DNA of 64,000 bases. Origin: Ephydatia muelleri (taxonomy: Eukaryota > Porifera > Demospongiae > Spongillida > Spongillidae). Numbering within the stretch: the first letter of the stretch is position 1; each line of letters opens with the position of its first letter. Shown piece by piece: positions 45,536 through 63,982 of the stretch. The notes under the pieces are model-generated. The model made no database searches, was not told where the DNA came from, and was given only the letters and a program-made list of their open reading frames with translations. The stretch covers positions 8,481,138 to 8,545,137 of the forward strand of contig JABACO010000009.1 in assembly GCA_013339895.1 (NCBI GenBank), read 5' to 3'. The position numbers and the translations under genes were made by a program.

Positions 45536-45635
45536 NNNNNNNNNNNNNNNNNNNNNNNNNNNNNNNNNNNNNNNNNNNNNNNNNNNNNNNNNNNNNNNNN
45601 NNNNNNNNNNNNNNNNNNNNNNNNNNNNNNNNNNN
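45536..45635. other. Assembly gap of exactly 100 N
   Basis: A 100-N run, probably of unknown true size. It separates an open exon (ends 45535) from a short coiled-coil terminal exon. Confidence 0.95.
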
Positions 45636-45697
45636 CTGAACTTGAAAAGAAGGAGCAGGAACTTCATAGAACACTTCAGGAGCTTCAAGATATCTAG
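45636..45697 (+). CDS. Terminal coiled-coil exon fragment, possibly tropomyosin-like
   Basis: The open frame from the gap edge ends at TAG 45695-45697 and reads ELEKKEQELHRTLQELQDI. The charge and heptad pattern resembles the last exon of the tropomyosin-like gene downstream (KRELETTLSELQEM). It could be the end of the unrecognised gene upstream or of a second tropomyosin-like gene hidden in the gap. Confidence 0.45.
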
Positions 45698-45896
45698 TCC
45701 CACTCATGCCACTCAATCAGTTTCTGTGAACTATCAGTATCAGTTCATTTCAGGCTTTGACAGTGCATTGTTTGCACAGTGTAGTTGTACTAGATTTTTT
45801 TTTCCCCCCTTTTTAAAGAATTTGTTTGGCTTTAAAAAAGTGATTTTAACATTAATTATTTAGTGGAGGAGAAGACGTCGATAGATGAATATAGTT

Positions 45897-45906
45897 ACGC
45901 ATGCGC
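45897..45906. promoter_or_regulatory. NRF1-like half palindrome upstream of the tropomyosin-like gene
   Basis: ACGCATGCGC lies about 290 bases before the start codon at 46193. A possible untranslated exon ends before GTGAGT near 46002. Confidence 0.3.
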
Positions 45907-46192
45907 TCAATTGTCGTCATGGCTCTTGTGTAACACAAGTGATATATATCCGGTGTCGGTGTTACTTCCTATTTTTTATTTCTTTTGGAACTAAACCAGA
46001 AATGTGAGTTTGTTGGGCACAATCACTGCTGTAATCCTCGGTCTAGGCTATTGGTTTAAGGAACAAAAGTATTGCTGCTTGTATAATTGCTTTAATATAG
46101 CTGGGAAACCCAGCTGGTCGATCAGCTCAGCTTACCTCGGTGCGTATTAACAAGAGATTGATTAGTTTGTTTATTTCTTCATTAACAGCCTA

Positions 46193-48209
46193 ATGGAAGC
46201 TATCAAAAAGAAGTTAGCCATTTTGAAGGAGGAGAAGGAAGCGGCAGTCGAGAAAGCAGAGGAGGCGGAACGCCAAAAGAAGGATGCTCAAGCCAGAGCA
46301 GAAGCGGTGAGTAATTGCTGAGTCTGTATACTGTGCAGCCCAGTGTAGTGTAGTGAGGGCTTGGCACGAAGGGTGGCGAGGAGGGGTGACCTCACCTCGA
46401 GAGTATTGAGTGTAACAGCCTGCTTTGCAAGAGTGGGTTATCGTTACGAGACGCAAGTAGCACTTGACGGAAAGCTACGCTAGATGTTCTTATCTTTTGC
46501 TATTAGTTTAAACTTGTAACAGGGTCGAAACAAGACCTCGTAGTGTGTGTATTTTGTCCCGCGGCTGCTTCTATAACTCGGACCAGGTACTTGAACAACA
46601 GGCTTGCTTTGATTAAATATTCCTTTCCTCCCCTAAAATGCATGTATACCTCATTTACAGCATACTGATAACTTAAGTGATTAAGTGGTTTACTTTTAGT
46701 TTTCCCATATATAGATGTGTGTGTTAGGTGTGTGGGTAAACCCTTTATCTGGTCAGTATACGCAGAGCATATTTCATCAGAATTGGAGAAGGGATTTTCT
46801 TCCAAAAAATTGGGTTTTGTTATAAGGTGTGGGTATCTGGGCCTACTTGCACACAGGCTGAGCAGGAGGTGTGTGTTAGGTGTGTGGGTGTATATTGTAA
46901 GCCAAAGCTTTATCTGGTCAGTATACACAGCGCATATTTCATCAGAAGTGGGGGAGGGATTTTCTTCCAAAACATTGGTTATAAGGTGTGGTATCTGGGC
47001 CTTCTCGCACACAGGCTGAGCAGGATGTGCAGAACCTGACAAGGAAACTGAAGCTCTTGGAGACTGATCTGGAGCAGTCAGAAGACAAGGCTCAGGACAG
47101 TGATAAGAAGCTCAGAGTGGCTGAGGCTCAGGTGGAGGAACTTCAACGCGAGAAAAAGCAACTTGAGAACCAGATTGGAATCTTGGAGAGTGAGTTGTCA
47201 CACAACATTGCTACCATGTATGTGCGCCAGATTTGTATGGCACAGATTTTGGGAAGTGAATGTTTATTGGCATCCTTTAGGATAGTGTGTTACAGCCTAA
47301 AGGACAGTCCTTTGTGAAACTATAGATGATAATAGCATGTGGATATGATAAGATTCAAAAGTTAAAAGAATGTTGTGATGGTCTGCCTGCAACACACAGC
47401 AGGTGGTCCTTGCAGTTGTCAGGTATCCAATTTCCATGCAACACATTGCAGAGAAATAACAATGCATATAAGCGTTCCTGGCATAATAGTCATACTGTAT
47501 AACGATCATGATCTAACCAATGTTGCATTCCATTATACAGCCCACTCAACGTAACCCGATGTTGTATTGTATCTAATTCTTCATTACTTATTCTCTTAAA
47601 ATTGTCATTATGAGCATGTGTATTCTACATCTACCCTTTCACATGAGTGATACTTGAGCATTAAGCTTTAGTTTATGAATAACATTAATTCTGTGTGTCT
47701 ACACTTGGTTGTAAATACAATGTTGTTCTAGGCAAAATATGGTACATATGTGAAGGTAATTATGGGAGCTGCTTCAAAATTTCTAACCAGTCAGATCAAT
47801 GTTTTGCATTCGACATTGTTCGACTATGCTGTATGTTGAGATAAATTACACATTTTCAATCCAATTCAGTAGGTTGTTTAATGACTATCCACCAGTCTCC
47901 ATCAGTGTAATTTTCAAAGTTTGACTAGAACAGTAAATATTTGTGTTGGACACAGCTCTTTGAAGCTTGAATCTTGAATGTCAAAGTTGTAGCTTCAAAT
48001 CCAATTTGTTGAGACGTACATATGTGTAAAAATCACTGAGCAGAGAAACCACAATCCTTTTTTATTTATAAGTGGAACTTCACACATATTTTCTCCAGAC
48101 AACATAGTACAAGGCCAAAATAACTATTTAGTTCATACAATAGAATCACGTGAGGACACTGGCCCAACCTCAAGCCACAAATGATTCACATGTAGTGGTT
48201 ATGACATAA

Positions 48210-48300
<91 letters not shown>

Positions 48301-49062
48301 GTCTAATATTACCCATTGAAGCAGAAATACTTGACCTGGTGGATTCAAATCCATAGTGGTTAGTGATAGGTATCACCTACCCTCCCCCTCCACCCCCACT
48401 CCTCATTTGATGAGGATGGCCAAAATATTGTTGTCAAATTGCAATGCCTCCACCATATCCTGCTGCTTGTGGGCAGAACACTGTTGACACAGCTTTCATG
48501 TTGTGCAGAGGAGAATGCTGAAGAGAAAGTGTGGAAACTAAGGGAAGAGGTGAAGGAGAAGGACATGCAAAATGAGGAGCTAAGGAGAACAAACAAGCAG
48601 CTGGAGCACCAGATATCCACTCTGGAAGGTGAAGATCCGTTTGTGGTGTGGCTTTGCAACCTTGGTGTTCTACATGCCACCTCACCTCGTAATAGCTCTA
48701 ACAACCTCTTTAGAAATGTGGGGGGTTCTTTCGTCCTCCACATTTAGTTGGTCTGGATAAAAACCTTGAAAAACAAACGTGTATCTTTTGGTTTTTATTT
48801 TTTATGGTGGCAAGTTCCTTATGCATTTTCATCGTGTAGCTCAACAATGTAGTCATTTTGAAACCTGTGGCATACATTGCTGACACACTTATACTGAGCA
48901 TGTAAAGAGTACCCATTCCTTTCTGTTGTGTGTGAGAACTCTGCCATTTATGCCATTCCCATCATTCTTATTTCTGCAGCTGATCTCGAGCAAGCAGAAC
49001 TCAACTATGACAAAGTTAAACGTGAACTAGAGACCACTCTTTCGGAGCTCCAGGAGATGTAG
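46193..49062 (+). CDS. Short tropomyosin-like protein
   Basis: Exons 46193-46306, 47015-47189, 48509-48628 and 48980-49062 give 163 residues with consistent phases (0, 1, 1). It starts MEAIKKKLAILKEEKEAAVE and continues as an unbroken heptad coiled coil (EQDVQNLTRKLKLLETDLEQ). It ends LEHQISTLE then ADLEQAELNYDKVKRELETT and a terminal M, matching the tropomyosin C-terminus pattern. Exon 1 encodes exactly 38 residues, the same length as the first coding exon of animal high-molecular-weight tropomyosins (family knowledge). Typical tropomyosins are 248 or 284 residues; this one is closer to yeast Tpm2 in length. Expected role: actin filament binding. Missing internal exons or a genuinely short form are both possible. 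Confidence 0.82.
46715..47030. repeat. Tandem duplication of about 150 bp including a splice acceptor
   Basis: Two copies of GTGTGTTAGGTGTGTGGGT...TTTATCTGGTCAGTATAC...TATCTGGGCCT(A/T)CT..CACACAGGCTGAGCAGGA(G/T)GTG. The second contains the true acceptor of tropomyosin exon 2 (47014). The first contains a decoy acceptor with the first 12 exon bases followed by GTGTGT. Confidence 0.85.
48212..48298. repeat. (CA)n microsatellite
   Basis: A pure CA run in the third intron of the tropomyosin-like gene. Confidence 0.95.
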
Positions 49063-49220
49063 TAACATCCACATTTAGCAAACAACTGTCTTTTTATGTA
49101 TGTGTAAAGGAAGCCTCTACAATTGAACATGTGGGCAGGCTATTAATACATTAGTTGTGTGTTGTTTTATGCATTTTCTCACAGAGTGATAACTCATTTT
49201 GGATTTGTTGTGTTCTTTTT

Positions 49221-49251
<31 letters not shown>

Positions 49252-49583
49252 GATATTGTCAGAATTAAAAACTCTTGTATTTACTGAAGCCCTGGACTCC
49301 ATAGTCAACAGCACTACCACCAATAACCATCTTGAGACACCCAGCCTATACAGGTAGAATGTTTGTTTGACAATAGCCCCAAGCCATAGCCAGGAGTCAG
49401 CGCATATGGACCCCAAATATGCCACAAATGCACCAACAAGGTAGCATGTTTATGTCCTGCCATGTAAGGCCTGCTGCCTTTGAGCAAGACATCTTTCTTC
49501 TAACAACTGAAGGGTCTGAAAGAAGTGGTTTCCAAACAGGGAGATTGCCTCAACTGGTACAACAAAAAGAGATGTACACACTC
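49063..49583. other. Short intergenic region between converging genes
   Basis: It holds the 3' end of the tropomyosin-like gene (+) and the downstream side of the coiled-coil gene (-). A T run then G run (49217-49251) lies inside. No gene is seen. Confidence 0.5.
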
Positions 49584-54334
<4,751 letters not shown>

Positions 54335-54343
54335 CGTTCAGTA

Positions 54344-54357
54344 TTGCGCATGCGCAA
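54344..54357. promoter_or_regulatory. NRF1 palindrome at the coiled-coil gene start
   Basis: TTGCGCATGCGCAA is a perfect match to the palindromic NRF1 consensus, 10 bases upstream of the start codon at 54334 on the - strand. Position and symmetry support a core promoter element. Confidence 0.6.
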
Positions 54358-54898
54358 TAAGTATCGATAAATTACTAAGTGCCCTGCAGAAGGTGTGAGG
54401 ATGGAAACTGACTTCAGAACTTGAGTGGGATAATCGTTTTGTTCTTGAAAAAAAATCTGTATTTTATATATTAGCGTTGTTGAAATAATCAGTTTTAAAT
54501 AGCTGGTGCACCCCAGCTTTCTTCTGCATAAGCAATTAACACGCTAGCTACTTTTTTTTTTAAACACCTATATTCAAATTACCGCGCCAAGTTATTGCAA
54601 CAGATGGTTCAAGAAGCCATAATGATAAATCATCCTCGCCTCTGGAAATTCCAGATATTAACTATTACAATAAATAATTGAAGGGAGCATGTTGATCTAA
54701 CTGAACTTTGAGCTTTGGCCAAACAGCAGTGCTTAAGCTAGTGAAGATGAAATTTGTGTGCTATGGTAAACTTCCAGAGGTGCAGACCTGCGACAAGGAT
54801 TAGATAACTGCTCGATATAGGATATCGCCATGTTCGTCAAAGCGGGTGCGCGTCACATGGATCTGTTAGGAGTAATTAATATTACATTTGACGACCTA

Positions 54899-54941
54899 GT
54901 TAAAGCATAGATATTAGAGTAGTGAATATCTATGGTTAAAG
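54899..54941. mobile_element. 29-bp palindromic element with 7-bp target duplication, copy B
   Basis: Element 54906-54934 runs CATAGATATT...AATATCTATG, flanked by perfect direct repeats GTTAAAG (54899-54905 and 54935-54941). It has the same ends as the 41-bp copies at 21556 and 62509. Confidence 0.75.
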
Positions 54942-55089
54942 TAGTCTATGGTTTGCACACAGGCGTTTGTGCCATATATATTTTGTGGTATGCAATCCGA
55001 AAAATTGAAATGATTACGTAATGCCTATAGCAACGCCCTTGACAGCATAAGACAGCATGCTACAGTTTTCTCTTTTTGATGCAAGTCAT

Positions 55090-55378
55090 AATGGCCAGCA
55101 ATTCTTGCCACGGCAAGTTATGGCTGTTGAAAGCGGGTAACCCTCGACGTACCTTTTCTCTTCGAAGTGTGTTTTCCAAGTTCCCAATCGATAGAAAGTT
55201 TGAATTCAAGCTAGGAATTAAAGGTATAAACAGAAGGTACTAACTAGTTCTCGTATGTGCTTGTAGCCATGATTTTTTTTTACCAGCGATACTTACCGTT
55301 GAAGTTGAATTGCGGTATTATTATTATTATTTCGTTCTTTTAGGAGGAGGCGCCACATTTTGTAGAGCTACAGTTAGT
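55090..55378 (+). CDS. Small unrecognised gene, first two exons
   Basis: The ATG at 55090 opens MASNSCHGKLWLLKAGNPRR, FSLRSVFSKFPIDRKFEFKL, GIK, ending before GTATAA near 55224. A probable second exon after TTTTAG (near 55343) continues GGGATFCRATV before GTAAGT. No family recognised. It may be a short beta-rich protein; further exons are not found. Confidence 0.35.
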
Positions 55379-55580
55379 AAGTGCTCCTTAACAATCAGCA
55401 ACAAATGTTTCACAAGATCTGGTACCAAATGGTACATTCTTTGCAAGGTGCATGAATAGATTTGGCTTCTTTCTCACCCCATGAGACCGATTCCAATATG
55501 TGTTCGCCATGCCAATACGCTCTTTGAGCATATTTTATTCTTAGTTATACCTGGAGAGTCTTGTGTATATGGTTGCCAAC

Positions 55581-55905
55581 TTACACACCACCTAAGTATT
55601 GTTGCCTATGGATGTTAAAGGATTGGAGGGCTTCATCCAATCCCTTGACAAAGGGGCCAGCAACACTTTGATTATTTCCTCCTTCTGTTTGCGTGTTTTC
55701 AATCAGTGTTTGTTCCATCTTCTCTACAGACTGTCTCATGTTTTCCACCTGCTGGACAATAATCTGAGTTTGACCTATGCCATGAACCACTGGGTGGTAC
55801 AGTCAGTACATACCAATGCCTTACATGGCAGCTCCAAGCTCCAGTGGTTGGCTAGGCATATGGAACACCACAGCTGCTCCAGGATTACTGGATAATTGGA
55901 ACTGT
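55581..55905 (-). CDS. Unrecognised helical protein, last two exons
   Basis: The terminal exon (about 55795-55581, acceptor CACCCAG) reads HGIGQTQIIVQQVENMRQSV, EKMEQTLIENT, FVKGLDEALQSFNIHRQQYL and stops. An upstream exon (about 55905-55825, acceptor CCATCCACAG) reads FQLSSNPGAAVVFHMPSQPL. The natural frames of the two do not join by one base, so an indel or a different border is likely. The terminal helix faintly resembles Mediator subunit 29, but too weakly to name. Confidence 0.4.
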
Positions 55906-56193
55906 GGATGGGAGGGGCAACTGCACAAATGCCAGCAACAATTTTGTGTGGCTGGTTGACCACCTGACCTTTGTGGTTGGTTGTTTTGTTAAGAAAGGAC
56001 CAGTGTAAACTTACATGTACATACATGTATACATGCATCAATTCAGTACACATAATCATTTTATGGTACCTTCTTGCAGACAACTGTTGTGTGCACAAAA
56101 GGGCGAAGTAAACTATGTACCCTTCGGATGATTTCCATCCATCATTTTTATTTGCATAAACAAAACATGGTGGGTGAGTGGCCCATCATACAA

Positions 56194-56342
56194 TACTTCA
56201 TAGGCGTAGAAACCGGGGGGGGGGGGGGGGGCCTTGGCCCCCCCAATCTTGGGCATTTATGTGTATAAAGTATGCTGAATTTATATTAGACACACCCTTT
56301 GGGCCCCCCCAATCCTGTTTACGTTCCTACGCTTATGTACTT
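56194..56342. mobile_element. 139-bp MITE with 5-bp target duplication
   Basis: Element 56199-56337 begins CATAGGCGTAGAAACC and ends with the near inverse GTTCCTACGCTTATG. Inside it, a G run and a GGCCCCCC run form a second inverted pair. It is flanked by TACTT on both sides (56194-56198 and 56338-56342). Confidence 0.75.
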
Positions 56343-56572
56343 ATTCATTAAAAAAACTCACGCCTAGATCACAGGTTTAAACAAATCCTGTCTAGTTCTT
56401 TGTATTGTATATGTGTTTCCCCATGTGTGCTGATGAACGTTATTACTCGCCTAACGTTTTCTATCGCCACTACGCACGCTTAAAGTAACCCTCTCTTTTC
56501 CCGCCAAAGACACATGGGCGTGAAAACGGGCTGCGCATTATCACTGATAATAATGTTTGTACTTGCGCGTAG

Positions 56573-58546
56573 ATGGTTTTGTTTACAGATATGTTACAGC
56601 ATTTGCGGATGCTATTTATTGTCTATGATTTGTGGTTCGCAAAACATATGAACAGTGTTATGATATTACTTTTTGTTTTGGTAACTTTTTGTCCAGCCGC
56701 AAACGTCCGTGTCTGGGGACCCGACCCAAGATTGCAAAGTCCGCGGCTTTTATTTGATGGTCCGCGTGACATGCATGCGACACAGATGATGAATAGTGGT
56801 CGTTGGAGCTGGGTGTGTACCACCGCGATATTGTGCTCGTATGGGTTTTTCAAGGAGTTTACTCCGGACGAGGACTTTCTTACTGCTTACCTTGATAATG
56901 AAACCCAATATTCCAAACATTTTTCTAACGATCAGGTGAACGGCGACATATACCCCGTCTGGGCGTACAGCTACCTCGTAGCCGTGGCTTTCGTCTCTAT
57001 CTTCACCGACTTCCTTCGGTACAAACCCGTCGTAGCCCTTGAATGTGTCGGCCAGGTAGCCACCCGGACTCTGTTGATATACGGAACGAGCGTACTCTCC
57101 ATGCAACTAATGCAGGTGAGCTACGGGATATCCACGGCGGCGGAGATCGCATACTACTCGTACATCTACGTCCTCGTCTCTCACGTGCACTTCAAGCAGG
57201 TGACCAGCTACATAGAAGCCAGCCGTCTCTTTGGCGACGCGGCCGCCGGCTTTTTGGGCCAGGCGCTTGTGTCGACGGGGGCGTTTAACCTTCTCCAGCT
57301 TCAGTACTTCTCCCTCGCTAGCGTGTGTGTCGCCACCGCTTTCGCTGCCGCTCTGCCGAACAGGTGCAGTCCGATAGGCCGAGACGACCAACCGAAACGC
57401 GAGCTGCTCACCAACTCCCCACCAGAGCCAGACAAAAGCTCATTCTCGGCTGGGGACGAGAGTGCGAGCGCGTGTCGGAGACTGAGTTCCACCTGCGTGC
57501 TGGCCGCGCGTCGCCGCTGGTGGGACTTCAAGCGATTCTACTCCGACCCGTCCCTTCTCAAGTGGTCCGTGTGGTGGGCCCTAGCGACGTGCGGCTACCT
57601 CCAGATCGACAACTACGCGCAGAGCCTGTGGAGCCAGATTGCCGAGGGCGAGGGAACGGGGACCAGGCACCAGTACAACGGCGTGGTGGAGGCCGTCGCC
57701 ACGCTATGCGCTTCAGCCGGCGCCCTGAGCCTCTCCTTCCTGAGAGTGAACTGGCCGGTGTGGGGAGAAGTGACTATCGCTGGTGTGTCCTTTGTGGACA
57801 GCGTCGCCCTGCTTGTCTCTTCAAAGACGACTTCTCTGTGGGTGGCCTACGTCTGCTATATAGTGTACAGGATGACCTACAGCTGTCTTGTCACTATTGC
57901 CATGTGAGTACACATGTTGGCGGCACATATGTCCATCTCACCCTTTGACTCCTTTACCCTTCTTTGTCTATTTTCCTCCTTCTTTGTACACTCACCTTGT
58001 CTTTAGTTCTCATTTGTCTAACTGCCCGCATTCCATTGTGTTGTAGGGCTCAGATAGCGTTTGCTATGAACCATGACAGCTACGGGCTTATCTACGGTTT
58101 CAATACATTTCTGGGTGTGCTGTTGCAGTGCTTTCTGACGCTAGCAGTGTCAGACGAGCGAGGCCTCAATTTGGACATACAAACACAGGTGCGTTCGTAT
58201 GAGGGGGGGGGGGGGGGGGGGGGGGGGCACACACCATTGCAATCCTGCTTATTCCTGCGAGCACAACTTAGTGTATGGTACTGTTGCAGTGCTGTGCCTC
58301 TTGTACTGCCTGATCACAAGTTGGGCCCACCATGCATTGCTCAGCATCTCTCATTCTTCTTCATGTACCTTTTTTTTTTGTTTTTTTTTGTTTTTTTAGT
58401 TCATCGTCTACAGTGGATACTACTACGTGCTAACTCTGATATTTGCTTTTGCTGGTGTGTACAAGATTACGTCCGTCGGGTGGTTGCGCAGTCTGCGATC
58501 GTGTTGTCATGACAGTGCACCCAGTGTCACAGAAGCTGACGAGTGA
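56573..58546 (+). CDS. SLC19-family (thiamine/folate-type) transporter
   Basis: Exons 56573-57903, 58047-58188 and 58400-58546 with matching phases (2, then 0) give up to 539 residues. The SLC19 signature is clear: SYGFFKEFTPDEDFLTAYL near TM1, YPVWAYSYLVAVAF, FLRYKPVVALE, MQVSYGISTAAEIAYYSYIY, and a second six-helix half (WWALATCGYLQIDNYAQSLW, AYVCYIVYRMTYSC, GLIYGFNTFLGVLLQ). A large cytoplasmic loop separates the halves. Family role: facilitative uptake of thiamine or reduced folate across the plasma membrane; which substrate cannot be told. The ATG at 56573 gives an unusually long hydrophobic N-terminus; the ATG at 56771 would give a typical start. The first exon is large and GC-rich. Confidence 0.88.
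58201..58227. repeat. Poly-G run in the transporter's second intron
   Basis: About 26 consecutive G shortly after the donor at 58189; prone to length errors and to G-quadruplex formation. Confidence 0.9.
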
Positions 58547-59255
58547 AGACGATCCAAAGCGTCTAGCGAGCGAGTTCCGTTCCTCCACTAGCTCTGATGG
58601 TCTTTGCAGTAGGATTTGACAACTTGTATTGTGTAAGTTGTGTGTATGTACTGTACTATTGTTTGTGTACTGTGTAATTGGATGTTTAAGATATTATTTG
58701 TTATTAGAGTACTATGATCAAGCTTCAGTGATGCAGAATCAGAATATTTGCACATCACTGGGGCTAAAAGCATGACCATAAGCTTAGCGAGGTCTAAAGG
58801 GGTATATGCAGGGTGTGGTCAGAGGGTTTCACATGCACAGGGATTGTAGCTCCCGTTGGCACATTTCATGTGTGCTTGAACACAATGTACCAACATGCAT
58901 GCAGTCATCGTTTCACAACATAATCTTCTCATTACAATGGAAACCAGAAGAATGTCAGTATCTGCTGAATAGCAATGCGTATCAAGTAGTGCAGGAGTGT
59001 CTCATGGAACGTTCTGAACTGTGCCAGGGTAGTGGTAGCATACAGAATAATAATCCACATAATATGTAGGGTGTTAGCAACCAGCAAGAATTCATGCTTA
59101 TAAAGTTTTTATTGTATTGTTTACGGTGGATTTCTCTTTCAATAAAATGATTTGGATATAGGATTTGGGATTTTGGGGGGGGGGGGGGGGGGGGGGGTGG
59201 TCTATGTTTATCAATGAATGTTGCTGTACTATTACAGGAACAAATTAGTCAAGCC
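58547..59255. other. Convergent intergenic region
   Basis: Presumed 3' untranslated region of the transporter; AATAAA lies near 59143 and a poly-G run at 59176-59197. No gene is seen. Confidence 0.5.
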
Positions 59256-62669
<3,414 letters not shown>

Positions 62670-62907
62670 TCGATTTGGGAAAAGGAAAAGATCTGCCCTG
62701 TACAGTCCGAGCTATGCCTATGGTCCGATCACGACTGAGTATCACGTGCGAAATCAAAACCAGCTTGTACTACAGTCCCAGCATCACTGTATTTAATTAC
62801 CCATCACTCCAGCAAAAAAAAAAACAAACCTGGTGTAATCTACTCCGTAGTTATGGTTTACATAAGTTGGGTGTCGCTTTCTGCAGTTATACGTGTGCGT
62901 ATAAAAT

Positions 62908-63393
62908 GGGCTATTCCGTAATATAATTGTACACCCCTACTGATGGCTAATATCAAGGTATCCCCCCAGGACATAAAGCCTCTACACCATACCCCCCCAG
63001 GACATTTATTTTGGACCCCCTCTGGACACACTTCCCTGTACATTACCATTGAACCCCCTCTGGACACAACCTGATGTAGGTACCCCCTTAGGACATTACC
63101 ATTGAACCACCTCTGGACACATCTCGATGTAGGACACCCCCCTAGGACATTACCATTGAACACCCTCTGGACACATCCTGATGTAGGATACCCCCTAGAG
63201 CATTACCTTTGAAACCATCCGGACACATCTCACTATGCGACACCCCTAGGACATTGCCATCATTGCCATTGGACCCCCCTCTGGACACATCTCACTGCAA
63301 TAGAACATCCCCCTAGGACATTACCATTGGACCCCCTCTGGACAACTTTTTTGGTCATCAGTAGGGGTGTACAATTATTTTATGGAATAGCCC
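62908..63393. mobile_element. 486-bp terminal-inverted-repeat element carrying an internal minisatellite
   Basis: The left end 62908-62946 (GGGCTATTCCGTAATATAAT and on) is inverted at 63354-63393 (...ATTTTATGGAATAGCCC), about 39 bases per arm with three or four mismatches. The interior (about 62960-63345) is made of roughly six diverged units of about 60 bases containing AGGACATTACCATTG-ACC and CCCTCTGGACACA. No coding capacity; a non-autonomous element. Confidence 0.85.
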
Positions 63394-63982
63394 AATAGAA
63401 GTGTGCTCCCAACGCGTCGCCCAATATATTTCCTGACACCTGAGATGTACTTTGAGGTGATTGAAATCATAATGCAAGAACTTTCGTAGCCGAGAGACTC
63501 AACTGATGGAGACTAAGTGTTTCAATGCATGGAAAGAAATAAATGGTACCATAAAATACGATCAAAGTTTTTAGAACATTACAAGAAATATAACAAGGAA
63601 ACATTTGGTAGGGCTCTGTCATAACTTAAAAGAGTATCACAAACTCTTGTAGATATATAGAACACTTTCTCCTTACTGCTGCAATAGTTTCCAAGGTAGC
63701 TAAATTGTTGAATATCTGCTCAACAATTTCCAGCATCAGCTGAAAGGTCTATCTACAGCCCACCATGACCCAAGATAAATAATTATGCACCGATACACTG
63801 TCCAAATAAAAAGACGGATGTATCAATTTAGAATTAGTTTTGAAGATTATTTGTTTTACTACCAGCGATCCCCTAGAGATGAATTTTCAGGATAAGTACA
63901 GCATTCTTTAACTATAAATTGTACACTTGAACTTCAGTCCCGCACATCAAGTACCCTTCTACGACACAGCAGTCTTCTAGTC

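Noticed and set aside
46503-47042. 179-codon - strand frame
   Set aside because: It overlaps the tandemly duplicated intron and exon 2 of the tropomyosin-like gene on the + strand; a shadow frame.
57325-57948. 207-codon alternative frame in the SLC19 exon
   Set aside because: Arg-rich shadow frame of the transporter; no membrane segments and no homology.
62907-63394. Target-site duplication for the minisatellite-bearing element (AAT on both sides)
   Set aside because: Three bases is too short to distinguish from chance in AT-rich sequence.
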